Of a stretch of 50,595 nt of DNA, positions 15,584 to 25,084 are shown one piece after another. This DNA is from Acidobacteriota bacterium. Lineage in GTDB: Bacteria; Acidobacteriota; Thermoanaerobaculia; Thermoanaerobaculales; Sulfomarinibacteraceae. The stretch covers positions 1 to 50,595 of the forward strand of contig JAHECW010000015.1 of assembly GCA_024641545.1 (NCBI GenBank). Reading direction: 5' to 3'. Both the position numbers and the translations under genes were made by a program. Positions within the stretch are counted from its first letter, which is position 1, and every line of letters begins with the position of its first letter. Below the pieces are notes generated by a model. The model was not told the DNA's origin. It saw only the letters and a list, made by a program, of their open reading frames with translations, and did no database searches.

Positions 15584-18229
15584 GTGCTCGACGATCGGGC
15601 ATTCGACAAAGAGCTCAGAAATCGAAACCTCCCCATGCTGTTGTGGACCGCGGTGGTCTTCAACGCCGCCTATGTCGGCTGGGCCCTCTTCGACTATGTC
15701 CTGGTCCCCGACCTGTGGTCGACCTTCCTCGTGTTCAGGATCATCGCGGTGGCGATCAACACCGCCATGGTCGTGGTCATCTTCAGACCGCGCTTCCGCA
15801 GGTACAGCTTCGAGGGGTTCTGGCTGTTGGTGGTGGTCTATTGCAGCTTCATCGCACCGATGCTGCCCCTGGCGGGCGACAACTTCGCCAAGTACATCAT
15901 GGGTCTCGCCGTCACCATGGTGGGCGCCGGGGTCATTCCTGTGTGGCATCCCCGGTGGCCCGTCACCGCGCTCGTTGTCGTCGGCCTGGTCAACGCGGCC
16001 TTCTTCTTTCCCATGTGGGACGGCGATCCGCCGATGCAGGAAGTGGTGGCCAACAGCTTCGTGCTCATCACCGCCTTCGGGCTCGCTGTGGTGGCCTCGA
16101 TCTTCAAGTACGATCTCGCCAAGCGCGATTTCCTCAGCCGCGTCCAGTTGGCGACGGTGGCGCGCCGGGAATCGGAAGCGAGGAAGGTCCTGGCCAGGAC
16201 CTCGGACGATCTCCAGACCGCGCTCGAGAAGCTCAAGGAGCTCGATCGCCTCAAGAGCCAGTTCTTCGCCAATATCTCGCACGAGCTTCGAACGCCGCTG
16301 ACCCTCATCCTGGCGCCCTTGAGCGAGCTCGACTCCACCGTGACCGGGGCCGAGGCGCGGCAGCAGGTCAAGGTCATTCGCCGCAATGCCGAGCGGTTGC
16401 TGGGCTTGATCAACGATCTCCTCGATCTCTCCAGCCTCGACGCCGGCGGGCTGCGGCTCAACCTCTCCGAGATGGATATCCGGTCGGTGGTCGCATCGGT
16501 GCACGAGAACAGCATGCCGGCGGCCCAGGCCGCAGGCATCGACCTCGAGATCACGAGCGGAGCATCGACGCACCGGATCTGGGGCGATGCGCACCGCCTC
16601 GAGATCGTCATGACCAACCTGGTTTCCAATGCCCTCAAGTTCACCCAACGGGACGGCCGGATCGAAATCCGGGTTGAGGATCTCGACGACGGGGTTCGGA
16701 TCGAGGTCGAAGACAGCGGGGTGGGGATCCCCGAGCAGGACCTGCCGCGGGTCTTCGAAAGGTTTTTCCAGGTCAACCCGGCCGATCGCAGGCGCGAAGG
16801 CGGTGTCGGGATCGGCCTTGCCCTTGCCAAGGAGTTGGTCGAGTTGCACGGGGGGACCATCGCCGTCGAGAGCCCGGGTGAAAAAGGGACGGTCTTCACG
16901 ATCTTTCTTCCATTCGGTCGTGAGCACATCCGACCCGAGGCCATCGAACGGCGCCAGCAGTTCGAAGAACCTCTGGTTCGCCGGCGGGCGGAAGACGCTT
17001 CGGAGTATCCGTCCGATATCGAGGTTCCGGAACCCGAGATCGAAGAGGGTCTCGATCTGTCGGCCGGCGACTACCCGGCCGGTGTCGGTCCGGTGCCTTT
17101 TCTTGCCGGTCGCCGGCCGCGGATTCTCCTCGCCGAGGACAACCCGGAGGTGCAGGAGTTCATCAGGACCCTGCTCGAGCCTCTTTTCGAGGTGGCGGTC
17201 GCCGACGACGGCGCCGAGGCTCTGGAGATCGTTCGAGCCGAATCGCCCGATCTGGTGGTGTCGGACGTGATGATGCCGAGGATGAGCGGCATCGAGCTGT
17301 GCCGGGCGATCAAGAACGATCCCGTGCTGAAATCGACGCCCGTGATCCTGCTGACCGCCAAGGTGGGTTCGGAAGCCACTCTCGAGGCCTATGCCCACGG
17401 CGCCGACGACTTTGTCGCCAAACCGTTCCATCCGCGGGTCCTCATGGCCCGGATCCGGGCTCAGCTCAACCTCAGGGCGTTGGCGCTGCACCTGGCGCAG
17501 CAGGAGAAGCTCGCGGTGGTCGGGACGATGTCGGCCGGTATCCTCCACGAGGTTCGCAACCCGGTCAACGCGATTCTCAACGCCTCCCGGGCGATGGCGT
17601 CGAACACCCTCGACGATGTCACCCAGCGGCAGCTCGTCGAGGTCATCGGCGATGCCGCGGTCCGAATCGAGGAGATCACATCGGCGCTCGACACCCATGC
17701 CCGGCCGGCCGAAGCGGGCGAGACCGAATTCTGCGATCTGAGAGAAGGCCTCGAGGCCACGCTCAAGCTCATCTCGCACCGGCTCGATGACGTCGGGGTT
17801 CACCGGGACTTTGCCACCGACCGTCTGGCGAAAGCCCCGGCCGGCCCGATGAACCAGGTTCTCCTCAACCTCATCGACAACGCCGTGCGGATGGGTGCGA
17901 AGAACCTCTGGATCAGCATCGAGGCCGACGAGACCAACCTCGTCGTCAAGGTCGGAGACGACGGTCCCGGGGTCGCGAAGGAACATCTGGACCGGATCTT
18001 CGATCCGTTCTTCACCCACCGACCCGCCGGCGACGGAACCGGGCTGGGTCTCTTCTTGTCGCGAAAGATGGTCGAAGAAGCCGGCGGATCGCTGCGAGTC
18101 AAAGACAGATCCGGCGGTGGGGCCCTGTTCATCATGGTGGTTCCTGCGCTACCCTTGCAGTCGGAGCCTGGGAGGGCGCTGAACCATGACCGGAATGGGG
18201 CGTCACAGCAGGTGAAACCTACGCCTTGA
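15584..18229 (+). CDS. Membrane hybrid histidine kinase, HK-REC-HK (PhcS-like candidate)
   Basis: The protein has 881 residues. About six hydrophobic segments (20-175) precede a coiled stretch (KLKELDRLKSQF). The first kinase module has NISHELRTPL (His233), an N-box (NLVSNALKF), DSGVGIP and GVGIGLALAKEL. A receiver domain follows near 505-630 (LLAEDN, phospho-acceptor Asp561 in VVSDVMMP, Lys in FVAKPF). A second kinase module has GILHEVRNPVN (His655), NLIDNAVRM, DDGPGV and GTGLGLFLSRKM. The GTG at 15584 is the only standard start in an open frame running from 15470; no Shine-Dalgarno is seen. TACAAT at 15442-15447 is a possible -10. The methyltransferase gene follows after 25 nt. It may sense a membrane-permeant signal made by that neighbour (inference). 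Confidence 0.9.
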   Translation: MLDDRAFDKELRNRNLPMLLWTAVVFNAAYVGWALFDYVLVPDLWSTFLVFRIIAVAINTAMVVVIFRPRFRRYSFEGFWLLVVVYCSFIAPMLPLAGDNFAKYIMGLAVTMVGAGVIPVWHPRWPVTALVVVGLVNAAFFFPMWDGDPPMQEVVANSFVLITAFGLAVVASIFKYDLAKRDFLSRVQLATVARRESEARKVLARTSDDLQTALEKLKELDRLKSQFFANISHELRTPLTLILAPLSELDSTVTGAEARQQVKVIRRNAERLLGLINDLLDLSSLDAGGLRLNLSEMDIRSVVASVHENSMPAAQAAGIDLEITSGASTHRIWGDAHRLEIVMTNLVSNALKFTQRDGRIEIRVEDLDDGVRIEVEDSGVGIPEQDLPRVFERFFQVNPADRRREGGVGIGLALAKELVELHGGTIAVESPGEKGTVFTIFLPFGREHIRPEAIERRQQFEEPLVRRRAEDASEYPSDIEVPEPEIEEGLDLSAGDYPAGVGPVPFLAGRRPRILLAEDNPEVQEFIRTLLEPLFEVAVADDGAEALEIVRAESPDLVVSDVMMPRMSGIELCRAIKNDPVLKSTPVILLTAKVGSEATLEAYAHGADDFVAKPFHPRVLMARIRAQLNLRALALHLAQQEKLAVVGTMSAGILHEVRNPVNAILNASRAMASNTLDDVTQRQLVEVIGDAAVRIEEITSALDTHARPAEAGETEFCDLREGLEATLKLISHRLDDVGVHRDFATDRLAKAPAGPMNQVLLNLIDNAVRMGAKNLWISIEADETNLVVKVGDDGPGVAKEHLDRIFDPFFTHRPAGDGTGLGLFLSRKMVEEAGGSLRVKDRSGGGALFIMVVPALPLQSEPGRALNHDRNGASQQVKPTP

Positions 18230-18254
18230 CCCGCGCGTGGGTTTGGAGGGCACA

Positions 18255-19742
18255 ATGGTCAAAACCTACGAGGCGCTGATGGGGTCACTCGGCCGGTCCA
18301 TGTTCTACCGGCCGGAGCGGCAGAGGGTTCGCGAGCTTCTTTCTCGCGACGCCCGACCGAAACTCCTCATCAACGGCGCCGAGTACCCGCTCTTCGATGT
18401 GTCGATGAACGGGCTTTCGTTCCTGACGCCGAACGGGGCGAGGGACTGGCCCATCGGAACCACCATCGACCTCGAGCTCCTGCTGCACGAGGAGCCGGTC
18501 TATTCGGGCACCGCGCATGTCGCGCGGGTCGAACCCGGGCCGCGGGGATCGCGAGTCGGGGTCGGGCTCATGACCGGTTTCCTGGATCTGCCCGAGATCC
18601 GGCGACGCGACGACCAGAAGCTCCTCGAGGAGCAGATGGACCCCGGCGCCGCCGGCCAGATGGCGAAGGTGCCGCAGTCCTACCGCGAGAAGGTGACGGA
18701 GATCCTCCACTTTTTTCAGTTCTACCGGCGGGCCCTCGACTACCACGAACGCCGCTTCCGGGCGGAAGGAGCCACCGACAGCGATCTCACGGCCTTCGCT
18801 CAACGCGCCTACGAAGCCCTGCGCGAGCCTTACTACCAGCTCCATCGAGAGGCCACCAGCGAGGCCTTGAAGTTCATGTCCCAACGCGAGGTTCTGATCG
18901 CGGCCAAGGAGTACACCGAGACCGTGCTCGTGCCGCTGACACTCGACATCCCCCTCAACAAACGCGCCTATCTCAAACCCATGGGGTACCCGGGGGACTA
19001 CCAGGTCATGCTCTACTACTACAACAAGAGCTTCGAGGGAGATTCGGTCTTTGCCAAGGTCTTCCACCGCATCGGCCTCGAGCACCCTCTGGCGCACGGC
19101 GTCTGCACCCGCAAGGACTTCATCGTTCAGCTGATGGAGGGGGAGCACGACCGGGTTCTGGCCGAACGGGGCGGCTCGTGCGAGTTCCGGGTCGCGAGCC
19201 TCGGGTGCGGTCCGGCCCGGGAGGTCTCGGACTATGTGTCGAAGCGGCAGACCTGGCCGGGCACGGCGGTCTGGACCTTGATCGATCAGGAAGAGGAGGC
19301 GCTTGGCGTCGCCTTCCGTTCGTGCAAACGCGAAATCGGCGACTGCGGGGCGCCCGCGCAGCTCGATCTGCTCAATCTCTCCTTTGTCCAGATGATCAAC
19401 GAGGGCGTGCCGCTGCACGATCCCGAGTCGCAGGACTTCATCTACTGCACCGGCCTCTTCGACTACATCAAGGAATCGCGCGCCCAGGGTCTCATCCGCG
19501 CGTTGTACGATCTGCTGGCGCCGGGCGGGTTGATGAGCGTCGGCAACGCCATCGGTCCCCAGGATTGTTTCTGGACGCCGGAGTTTCTCGGCGACTGGTC
19601 GATGATCTACCGTACCCGTGATCAGGTGCTGCAGCTCGGCGCGTTGTTGCCGGACTCCGCCGGATTAGAGGTGGTCGCCGAGCCCGGGAATGCATACTAT
19701 TTCTTGAACATCCGTAAGAAAGAACCAGCAAGAGGTGTTTGA
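18255..19742 (+). CDS. PilZ-like domain fused to SAM methyltransferase (PhcB-like candidate)
   Basis: The protein has 495 residues; TTGGAGGG 4 nt before the ATG fixes the start. Residues about 20-115 look like a PilZ domain: RQRVR then DVSMNG, matching the R...R and (D/N)xSxxG pattern that binds cyclic-di-GMP. A helical middle part (130-300) is followed by a class I methyltransferase domain with motif I at about 313-322 (RVASLGCGPAREV), an acidic strand (WTLIDQEEEAL), DFIYCTGLFDYI and APGGLMSVGN. This size and arrangement recall proteins annotated as 3-hydroxypalmitate methyl ester (EF) synthases such as PhcB of Ralstonia. It lies between two histidine-kinase genes in one operon. The substrate is an inference. 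Confidence 0.78.
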   Translation: MVKTYEALMGSLGRSMFYRPERQRVRELLSRDARPKLLINGAEYPLFDVSMNGLSFLTPNGARDWPIGTTIDLELLLHEEPVYSGTAHVARVEPGPRGSRVGVGLMTGFLDLPEIRRRDDQKLLEEQMDPGAAGQMAKVPQSYREKVTEILHFFQFYRRALDYHERRFRAEGATDSDLTAFAQRAYEALREPYYQLHREATSEALKFMSQREVLIAAKEYTETVLVPLTLDIPLNKRAYLKPMGYPGDYQVMLYYYNKSFEGDSVFAKVFHRIGLEHPLAHGVCTRKDFIVQLMEGEHDRVLAERGGSCEFRVASLGCGPAREVSDYVSKRQTWPGTAVWTLIDQEEEALGVAFRSCKREIGDCGAPAQLDLLNLSFVQMINEGVPLHDPESQDFIYCTGLFDYIKESRAQGLIRALYDLLAPGGLMSVGNAIGPQDCFWTPEFLGDWSMIYRTRDQVLQLGALLPDSAGLEVVAEPGNAYYFLNIRKKEPARGV

Positions 19743-19754
19743 GGAAGGTATGGC

Positions 19755-20885
19755 ATGAACGACACCATTCTCTATATCGACGATGATGAGGCGAATCTCA
19801 TCGTCCTCAAGGCGACCTGCGCGGGTGAGCTCAACGTCGTCACCGCGTCGAGCGGTCGCGAAGGGCTCGCTCTCCTGGCCGAGCAGGAGGTGGCGGTGCT
19901 GCTGGTCGATCAACGGATGCCCGGGATGACCGGCGTCGAGGTCTTCGAGGTTGCCCGCGAACAATACCCCGATGTGGTCCGGATTCTGATCACCGCCTTC
20001 ACCGATCTCACCGAAGCCATCGCCGCCATCAACCGCGGCCACATCCGCCGCTATCTGAGAAAACCTTGGGAGCCCGAGGAGCTCAAGGCGGCGCTCCGCG
20101 AGGCGGTGGAGATCTACCAGACCCGGAAGAAGATCGCCGATCTGGAGACCCGGCTGCTCGAGACCGAACGCACCTACGCCCTCGGCGTGGTCGCGGCCGA
20201 GGTCGCCCACGAGCTGCGGAATCCCCTCGCCGCCATGAGCATGAACCTCGAGCTCGCGCGGATCCGCCTCGATGCCATGAATCGCAGCCTCGCCGAGGGC
20301 GGTTCCGTCGATCCCGCCAATCTGGTCTCTCTGACCAACGCGCTGGAGAAAATCGAAGGAGCGGTCGAGAGTTCGAAGAAGATCGCCGACGGGCTCGAGC
20401 TGAGCCATCGCCGGCGGGACGAGGAAACCACCGCCGACCTCGGCGAGATCCTCGAGCTCACCCTCAAGTTCATGCGCGCGGCGCTGCTCAAGCGGGCGCG
20501 GCTCGAGGTCGAGACCGCCGTCGTCCCCATCGTGCAGGGTTCGCCTCGCGAACTCGGCCAGGTGCTGGTCAATCTGCTGGTCAACGCCATGCAGGCGATG
20601 CCGGACCAGCCGCCGAGCGAAAGTCTGGTCGGTGTCCGTCTCGCGCCGTCGGACGAGATGGGCTGGGTCCAGCTTCAGGTCTACGACAACGGCGAGGGCA
20701 TCCGGGAGAATCTCGTCGATCGGGTCTTCGATCCGTTCTTCACCACCAAGACCCAGGGAGGGACCGGGCTCGGCCTCGCGATCTCGAAGAAGATCGTCGA
20801 GGAAGCCGGCGGGACGATCACTGCGACCAGCGTCCTCGGCGAAGGCACCACCTTCACCGTGCGGCTCCCGGTTGCGGTGAGTTGA
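19755..20885 (+). CDS. Response regulator-histidine kinase protein, REC-HK (PhcR-like candidate)
   Basis: The protein has 376 residues and starts 12 nt after the methyltransferase gene, with GAGGAAGG before the ATG. An N-terminal receiver (ILYIDDDEAN at 5-14, Asp52 in LLVDQRMPG, Lys in YLRKPW) is joined by a coiled coil (about 118-142) to a kinase with AEVAHELRNPLAAM (His152), NLLVNAMQAM, DNGEGI and GTGLGLAISKKI. A receiver whose output is itself a histidine kinase is the arrangement of PhcR. There is no membrane segment or DNA-binding domain, so any transcriptional output needs another partner outside this operon. The last gene of the operon. Confidence 0.92.
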   Translation: MNDTILYIDDDEANLIVLKATCAGELNVVTASSGREGLALLAEQEVAVLLVDQRMPGMTGVEVFEVAREQYPDVVRILITAFTDLTEAIAAINRGHIRRYLRKPWEPEELKAALREAVEIYQTRKKIADLETRLLETERTYALGVVAAEVAHELRNPLAAMSMNLELARIRLDAMNRSLAEGGSVDPANLVSLTNALEKIEGAVESSKKIADGLELSHRRRDEETTADLGEILELTLKFMRAALLKRARLEVETAVVPIVQGSPRELGQVLVNLLVNAMQAMPDQPPSESLVGVRLAPSDEMGWVQLQVYDNGEGIRENLVDRVFDPFFTTKTQGGTGLGLAISKKIVEEAGGTITATSVLGEGTTFTVRLPVAVS

Positions 20886-21032
20886 TCATCGCACCATCGT
20901 AGGGTTGAACCGCGAAGGCGCAAAGAACGCTCGGCCGTCACACCGTTGCAACCGGGAAGACTCGAAGACACAAATCGGTCATCAGTTCCTTGCGGTGAAC
21001 CTGCGATGGCTCTTCGACTCTGCGACTCCGGG

Positions 21033-22130
21033 TCAGATACCCGCCGCGAAGTCGCCCAGCCGCACCGGCCTCCGTTTGGCGCCCCAGTCGCCGGGCGGAC
21101 CGTCGAACCGACCCGGGCAGGCGGTTCCGCAGTGTCTGCAACGACCATCGTCGGTGAGGTTCCACCGGGTCAGCCGGTACCAGTCGCGACCGATGAGCAC
21201 GCGGCCGCACGCGTGGCACAGGGTGCTGCCGCCGGACTCGTCGTGGACATTGCCGGTGTAGGCGTGGCGGACACCGTTGGCCCTGGCGGTGGACCTCGCC
21301 TTGGCCAGGGTGGCGGGCGGCGTCGGCGGGATGTCGAGCATCTTGTAGTCGGGATGGAAGGCGGTGAAGTGCATCGGAACGTCCGGACCGAGGCGGTCGA
21401 CCACCCAGCGGGTCATCTCGTCGAGCTCGCGGTCGGAGTCGTTGAGACCGGGAATGAGCAGGGTGGTGAGCTCGACCCAGACCCCGGTCTCTCGTGCGAG
21501 GTATTCCAGGGTCTCTTTCACCACCTCGAGTTCGGCGCCGCACTGCCTGCGGTAGAACTCCTCGGTGAAGGCTTTGAGGTCGACGTTGGCGGCGTCCATG
21601 GCGGCGAAGAACTCGGCCCGGGGGGCGGCCAGGATCTCGCCTGCCGTGACCGCCACCGTCGCAACGCCCCGCGCCCGGCACGCCGCGGCGACATCGACCG
21701 CATACTCGAGAAAGATCACCGGGTCGTTGTAGGTGAAGGCGACCGACCGGCAGCCGAGTTCGGCGGCCGCACGGGCGATGATCTCGGGGGTCGCGTCGTC
21801 AGCCAGGGTGTCGACCTGACGCGACTTGGAGATGTCCCAGTTCTGGCAGAAGCGGCAGGTCAGATTGCACCCCGCAGTGCCGAAGCTGAGAACCGCACTG
21901 CCGGGAAAGAAGTGGTTGAGCGGTTTCTTTTCGATGGGGTCGACGCAGAAACCCGACGACCGGCCGTAGGTGGTCAGAACCATCTCGCCGCCGATGTGCT
22001 GCCGCACGAAACAGAGCCCGCGTTGACCCTCCTTGAGCTTGCACAGCCGAGGACAGAGCTCACACAAGAGGCGTCCGTCCTCGAGCGGGTGCCAGTACCG
22101 GGCCGGATGAAGCGAAGTTTCGCGCGCCAT
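21033..22130 (-). CDS. amrS: AmmeMemoRadiSam-system radical SAM enzyme (AmrS)
   Basis: The protein has 365 residues. It contains two cysteine-rich N-terminal pairs (LLCELCPRLC at 21-30, GLC at 38-40), then the radical SAM triad C88-x3-C92-x2-C95 in GTAGCNLTCRFCQNW. Other family marks are IEKKPLNHFFPGS, SVAFTYNDPVIFLEY, DAANVDLKAFTEEFYR, ELTTLLIPGLND, HFTAFHPDYKM and a C-terminal CHACG / CRHCG zinc-like site. The usual genomic partners (AMMECR1 and Memo homologues) are not in this window. Its reaction is not established. The 147-nt gap downstream to 20885 contains short AACCGCGAAGGCGCAAAG-type repeat text and no gene. Confidence 0.93.
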   Translation of the reverse strand: MARETSLHPARYWHPLEDGRLLCELCPRLCKLKEGQRGLCFVRQHIGGEMVLTTYGRSSGFCVDPIEKKPLNHFFPGSAVLSFGTAGCNLTCRFCQNWDISKSRQVDTLADDATPEIIARAAAELGCRSVAFTYNDPVIFLEYAVDVAAACRARGVATVAVTAGEILAAPRAEFFAAMDAANVDLKAFTEEFYRRQCGAELEVVKETLEYLARETGVWVELTTLLIPGLNDSDRELDEMTRWVVDRLGPDVPMHFTAFHPDYKMLDIPPTPPATLAKARSTARANGVRHAYTGNVHDESGGSTLCHACGRVLIGRDWYRLTRWNLTDDGRCRHCGTACPGRFDGPPGDWGAKRRPVRLGDFAAGI

Positions 22131-22633
22131 ATCGGAGTTTCCAATGCCATGACACGCCGAATTGCGAACGGTGTCAAATCAGGAGCGAGACGGACGACGT
22201 GCGCCTCGTGCAAGGTTCGTAGTTCGGGAACAGCGGATTGCCGTTCCTGAGCAACATCTTGCCGGCGGGGGCGCCGGCCCCACAATGGACCTCTGCCCTT
22301 TGTCGCGCCGGCGCCCCAGCCGGCGAAAAGACCACCGACGACGATTCCCCGCAGGACCGAGGTTTTTGCATGAGGCTCGGAACTCAGCTCTGTCGCGTCC
22401 ATCGCAGACTTGAATCACAAAGGACGCGAAGAACCACGAAGCAGCCGCGAAGGACAGATCTTTGACCCATCGCAGGATGCCACGGCAGGACGTGCCTCCC
22501 GGTTCGGTTGGGCCCGGGTCAATATTGCGTTGCTTCGTGAACCGCTTTGCGGTTCTTGGTGGTCGTCGTGTTTCAGACTCGTGCGCCGAAGGTTGTTCGG
22601 CCGACTCAGGGATCACGAATTCTTAAAAACTGA
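22131..22633. repeat. Gene-free spacer with family-B repeat copy FB1
   Basis: No gene is seen in this 503-nt gap. About 22250-22378 match a second site at 30600-30745. Shared blocks are CCGGCGGGGGCGCCGGCCCC, ACAATGGA, GCGCCGG..CCC..GCCGGCG and later TTGCA.GAGGCTC. The first block forms a short GC hairpin (CCGGCG/CGCCGG). Text around 22408-22460 (AAAGGACGCGAAGAACCACG and AGCCGCGAAGGACAG) repeats an AAGGACGCGAAG-like unit also found near 20907. Confidence 0.75.
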
Positions 22634-23920
22634 TCATCTTGCGATGGCGGGCAGCAGGGTCCCGCGCACCTCGCCGAACCCGACCTTGACCCCGTCCCTC
22701 TCGCAACACCCGGTCATCACCACGGTATCGCCGTCGGCGAGAAACGTCCTCTCCTCGCCGGTGCTCAGCCGGATCGGCTCGGCGCCGCGCCAGCTGAGCT
22801 CCATCATGGAGCCGCGCTCGTGCTTCCCCGGACCCGAGATCGTGCCCGAGCCGCACAGATCACCGGGTCGTGCGTTGCAGCCGTTGATGGTGTGGTGGGC
22901 GAGCTGCTGGCAGACGTTCCAGTACATGTAGCGCAGATTCGACGTCGCGATGGGTTCGGGCGCGGTCATCCTCTCGCTTTGGAGCAGGACCTCGAGGTGG
23001 ATGTCGTAGGCGCGATCATCAGGGCTCTCGAGGTAGGAAAAAACCTCCGGGTCGGTCTGGGCCGGGCCGGCGCAGCGGAAGGGTTCGAGCGCGTCCATGG
23101 TGACCACCCACGGCGAGATCGAGGTTGCGAAGTTCTTGCTGAGGAAGGGGCCCAGAGGGACATACTCCCAGGCCTGGATGTCGCGGGCCGACCAGTCGTT
23201 GACCAGCACCATGCCGAAGATGTGTTCGGGTGCCTCGGCGATGGGAATGGTCTCGCCGAGCCGGTTGCCCGGGCCGACGAAGAAGCCCATCTCGAGCTCG
23301 AAATCCATCAGGCGGCTCGGGCCGAAGACCGGTTGATCGGCGCCGGCGGGTTTGGACTGGCCGTTGGGCCGGCGCACACCGGTGCCGCTGACGACCACCG
23401 AGCTCGCCCGGCCGTGGTACCCGACGGGGATGTGGAGCCAGTTGGGCTGGAGGGCGTTGTCCTTGCCGCGGAGCATGATGCCGATGTTGGTCGCGTGCTC
23501 GCGCGACGAGTAGAAGTCGGTGTAGTCGCCGATGGCGGCGGGGAGCACCATCTCGACGGTGGTCTGTTTGTGGAAGGCCGTATCGCGCAGCGCGGCGTTG
23601 TCGCGAAGGGTCGGCTCGTCATCGCGGAGGAGCTTGACCAGGGCCGAACGTGCGGCTGTCCATGCCGGACGTCCGAGGGCCATCAGGGCGTTGAGGGTCG
23701 GCCCCCTGAATACCGATCCGTCGCCGAGCGGGCCGCCGTCGAGCAAACCCGCGTCAGCGAGGACTGCGAGATCGAGGACCTCGTCGCCGACGGCGACGCC
23801 GATTCTCGCTGGTGAGTTTGCCGAGGTCTTGAAAACACCGTAGGGGAGGTTGTGGATGGAGAAGTGCGAGTCGGGCGCGACATCGATGAACGAGCGAAGC
23901 GAGGGGTCGAGCGTTGTCAT
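22634..23920 (-). CDS. fahA: Fumarylacetoacetase
   Basis: The protein has 428 residues, the usual length for the eukaryote-like FAH family. The ATG at 23918-23920 has TGGAGA 7 nt upstream. Hallmarks include IHNLPYGVF, DYTDFYSSREHATNIG (metal Asp and catalytic His region), PVGYHGRASS, MDFELEMGFFVG (metal Glu pair), LVNDWSARDIQAWEYVPLGPFLSKNF and GTISGP. It hydrolyses fumarylacetoacetate to fumarate and acetoacetate, the last step of tyrosine/homogentisate degradation. Other pathway genes (hmgA, hppD) are not in the window. The neighbouring upstream gene on the same strand is a conserved unknown, probably co-functional. The 172-nt gap between them contains AATTGAGAATCGAGAATTGA repeat text (24063-24082). 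Confidence 0.95.
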   Translation of the reverse strand: MTTLDPSLRSFIDVAPDSHFSIHNLPYGVFKTSANSPARIGVAVGDEVLDLAVLADAGLLDGGPLGDGSVFRGPTLNALMALGRPAWTAARSALVKLLRDDEPTLRDNAALRDTAFHKQTTVEMVLPAAIGDYTDFYSSREHATNIGIMLRGKDNALQPNWLHIPVGYHGRASSVVVSGTGVRRPNGQSKPAGADQPVFGPSRLMDFELEMGFFVGPGNRLGETIPIAEAPEHIFGMVLVNDWSARDIQAWEYVPLGPFLSKNFATSISPWVVTMDALEPFRCAGPAQTDPEVFSYLESPDDRAYDIHLEVLLQSERMTAPEPIATSNLRYMYWNVCQQLAHHTINGCNARPGDLCGSGTISGPGKHERGSMMELSWRGAEPIRLSTGEERTFLADGDTVVMTGCCERDGVKVGFGEVRGTLLPAIAR

Positions 23921-24092
23921 GAAAGCGTCTCCAGTCGGTCTTTGTCTCGCGCTGACGAAAGGCTGTGCAGGATGGTAGCAAGACCAAACCGATCGCTGCA
24001 GGTTTATGAACTGCGCCGCATCGAACCTACCCCGACGAGGATGATCTTTGCGATGTCGTGCAAAATTGAGAATCGAGAATTGAAGATTTCGA

Positions 24093-25043
24093 TCAAAGCC
24101 ACCCGAGCCCGGCGAGATCATCGCGCGGCTCGGCGAAGCTGCAGCTGCCGAAGCTGGTCATGGCGCGGAGCCGACCCTCGACCACGCCTTCGAGCCCGGT
24201 CTCGAGATCGCGCCAGCGAAGCGCGGAGTCGCTGAGGCCGAACGCCTTCGGGTCCTCTTCGCCGATGATGGCGCGAACCGCCTCCTCGTCGAGGGTGTGC
24301 GCGCGCGCCAACACCGAGGCGGCGAAGAGGTTGACGAACCCGTGGAGCATCACGCCGAACGACGGGTCGTGGTGTCGGAACGGGTGGTGCAGGCCCTGGG
24401 TCGCCTTCAACGGGAGGTCGGTCGCGAGTCCCGCGGTGATGACGGCGGCCACCGCAGCGACGCCGGGAACGGCGGCGGCGTCGAGCCCGCCGCAGCGGAT
24501 CTTGAGCCCTGCGCGGCGGTTCTCGTCGATCCGGTGGCTCGCGGCGGCTACTGCGATCGCATCGATGATCGGCTCGTGCCGGTTGTCGAGGAGGGGGACC
24601 TCGAAGAACGCAACGGGGCTCCGGGCAGCGACGTCGTCGAGATGATGGAAGGTGACATCGACGACCTCCGGGGGATCGCCGTGAGCGGGCAGCTTGACCT
24701 CGAAGACATCGATCAGCGCGGCGCCGCCGTGCCGGTCGCTGAAAGCCTTCATGGCCTCGGCGTCGCGCTCGATGGCGGCGCAGAAGCCGGGCGGGTCGTC
24801 GCCGCCGGCGCCGAGGGCGGCGATCCGGATCGGCGTCCGCCCGAGGTCGGCGCCGGCGAGGAGCGGCGACAGCTCTTCGAGCCGCGCGGCCGGGCAGACA
24901 AAGCGGGCCAGCAGCCAACCGTCCTCACTTGCCCGATGGGCGAGGAAACGGCTGAACGCCTCCGCCATGGGCAGCTTCGCCGGTGGGAAAAGCCCGGCGT
25001 AGTCGATGATCTCGGTCAGGAACGCGCGTGATGTGATCGGCAT
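24093..25043 (-). CDS. Conserved protein of unknown function next to fahA
   Basis: The protein has 316 residues; CGGAGG 6 nt before the ATG at 25041-25043 sets the start. Visible motifs are EIIDYAGLFPPAKLPM at the N-terminus, LKIRCGG, PLKATQGLHHPFRH and a closing FGSCSFAEPRDDL. The spacing of strands and helices suggests an alpha/beta (perhaps TIM-barrel-like) protein with a charged pocket (Lys/Arg/His in the KIRCGG and KATQGLHHP motifs). I do not recognise a named family. Its position, same strand and directly before fumarylacetoacetase, suggests a role with aromatic amino acid breakdown, but this is context only. Confidence 0.7.
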   Translation of the reverse strand: MPITSRAFLTEIIDYAGLFPPAKLPMAEAFSRFLAHRASEDGWLLARFVCPAARLEELSPLLAGADLGRTPIRIAALGAGGDDPPGFCAAIERDAEAMKAFSDRHGGAALIDVFEVKLPAHGDPPEVVDVTFHHLDDVAARSPVAFFEVPLLDNRHEPIIDAIAVAAASHRIDENRRAGLKIRCGGLDAAAVPGVAAVAAVITAGLATDLPLKATQGLHHPFRHHDPSFGVMLHGFVNLFAASVLARAHTLDEEAVRAIIGEEDPKAFGLSDSALRWRDLETGLEGVVEGRLRAMTSFGSCSFAEPRDDLAGLGWL

Positions 25044-25084
25044 GTCGGCCTCCGGATTGGATCCTGCGACGTCGTCTCGCGCAT

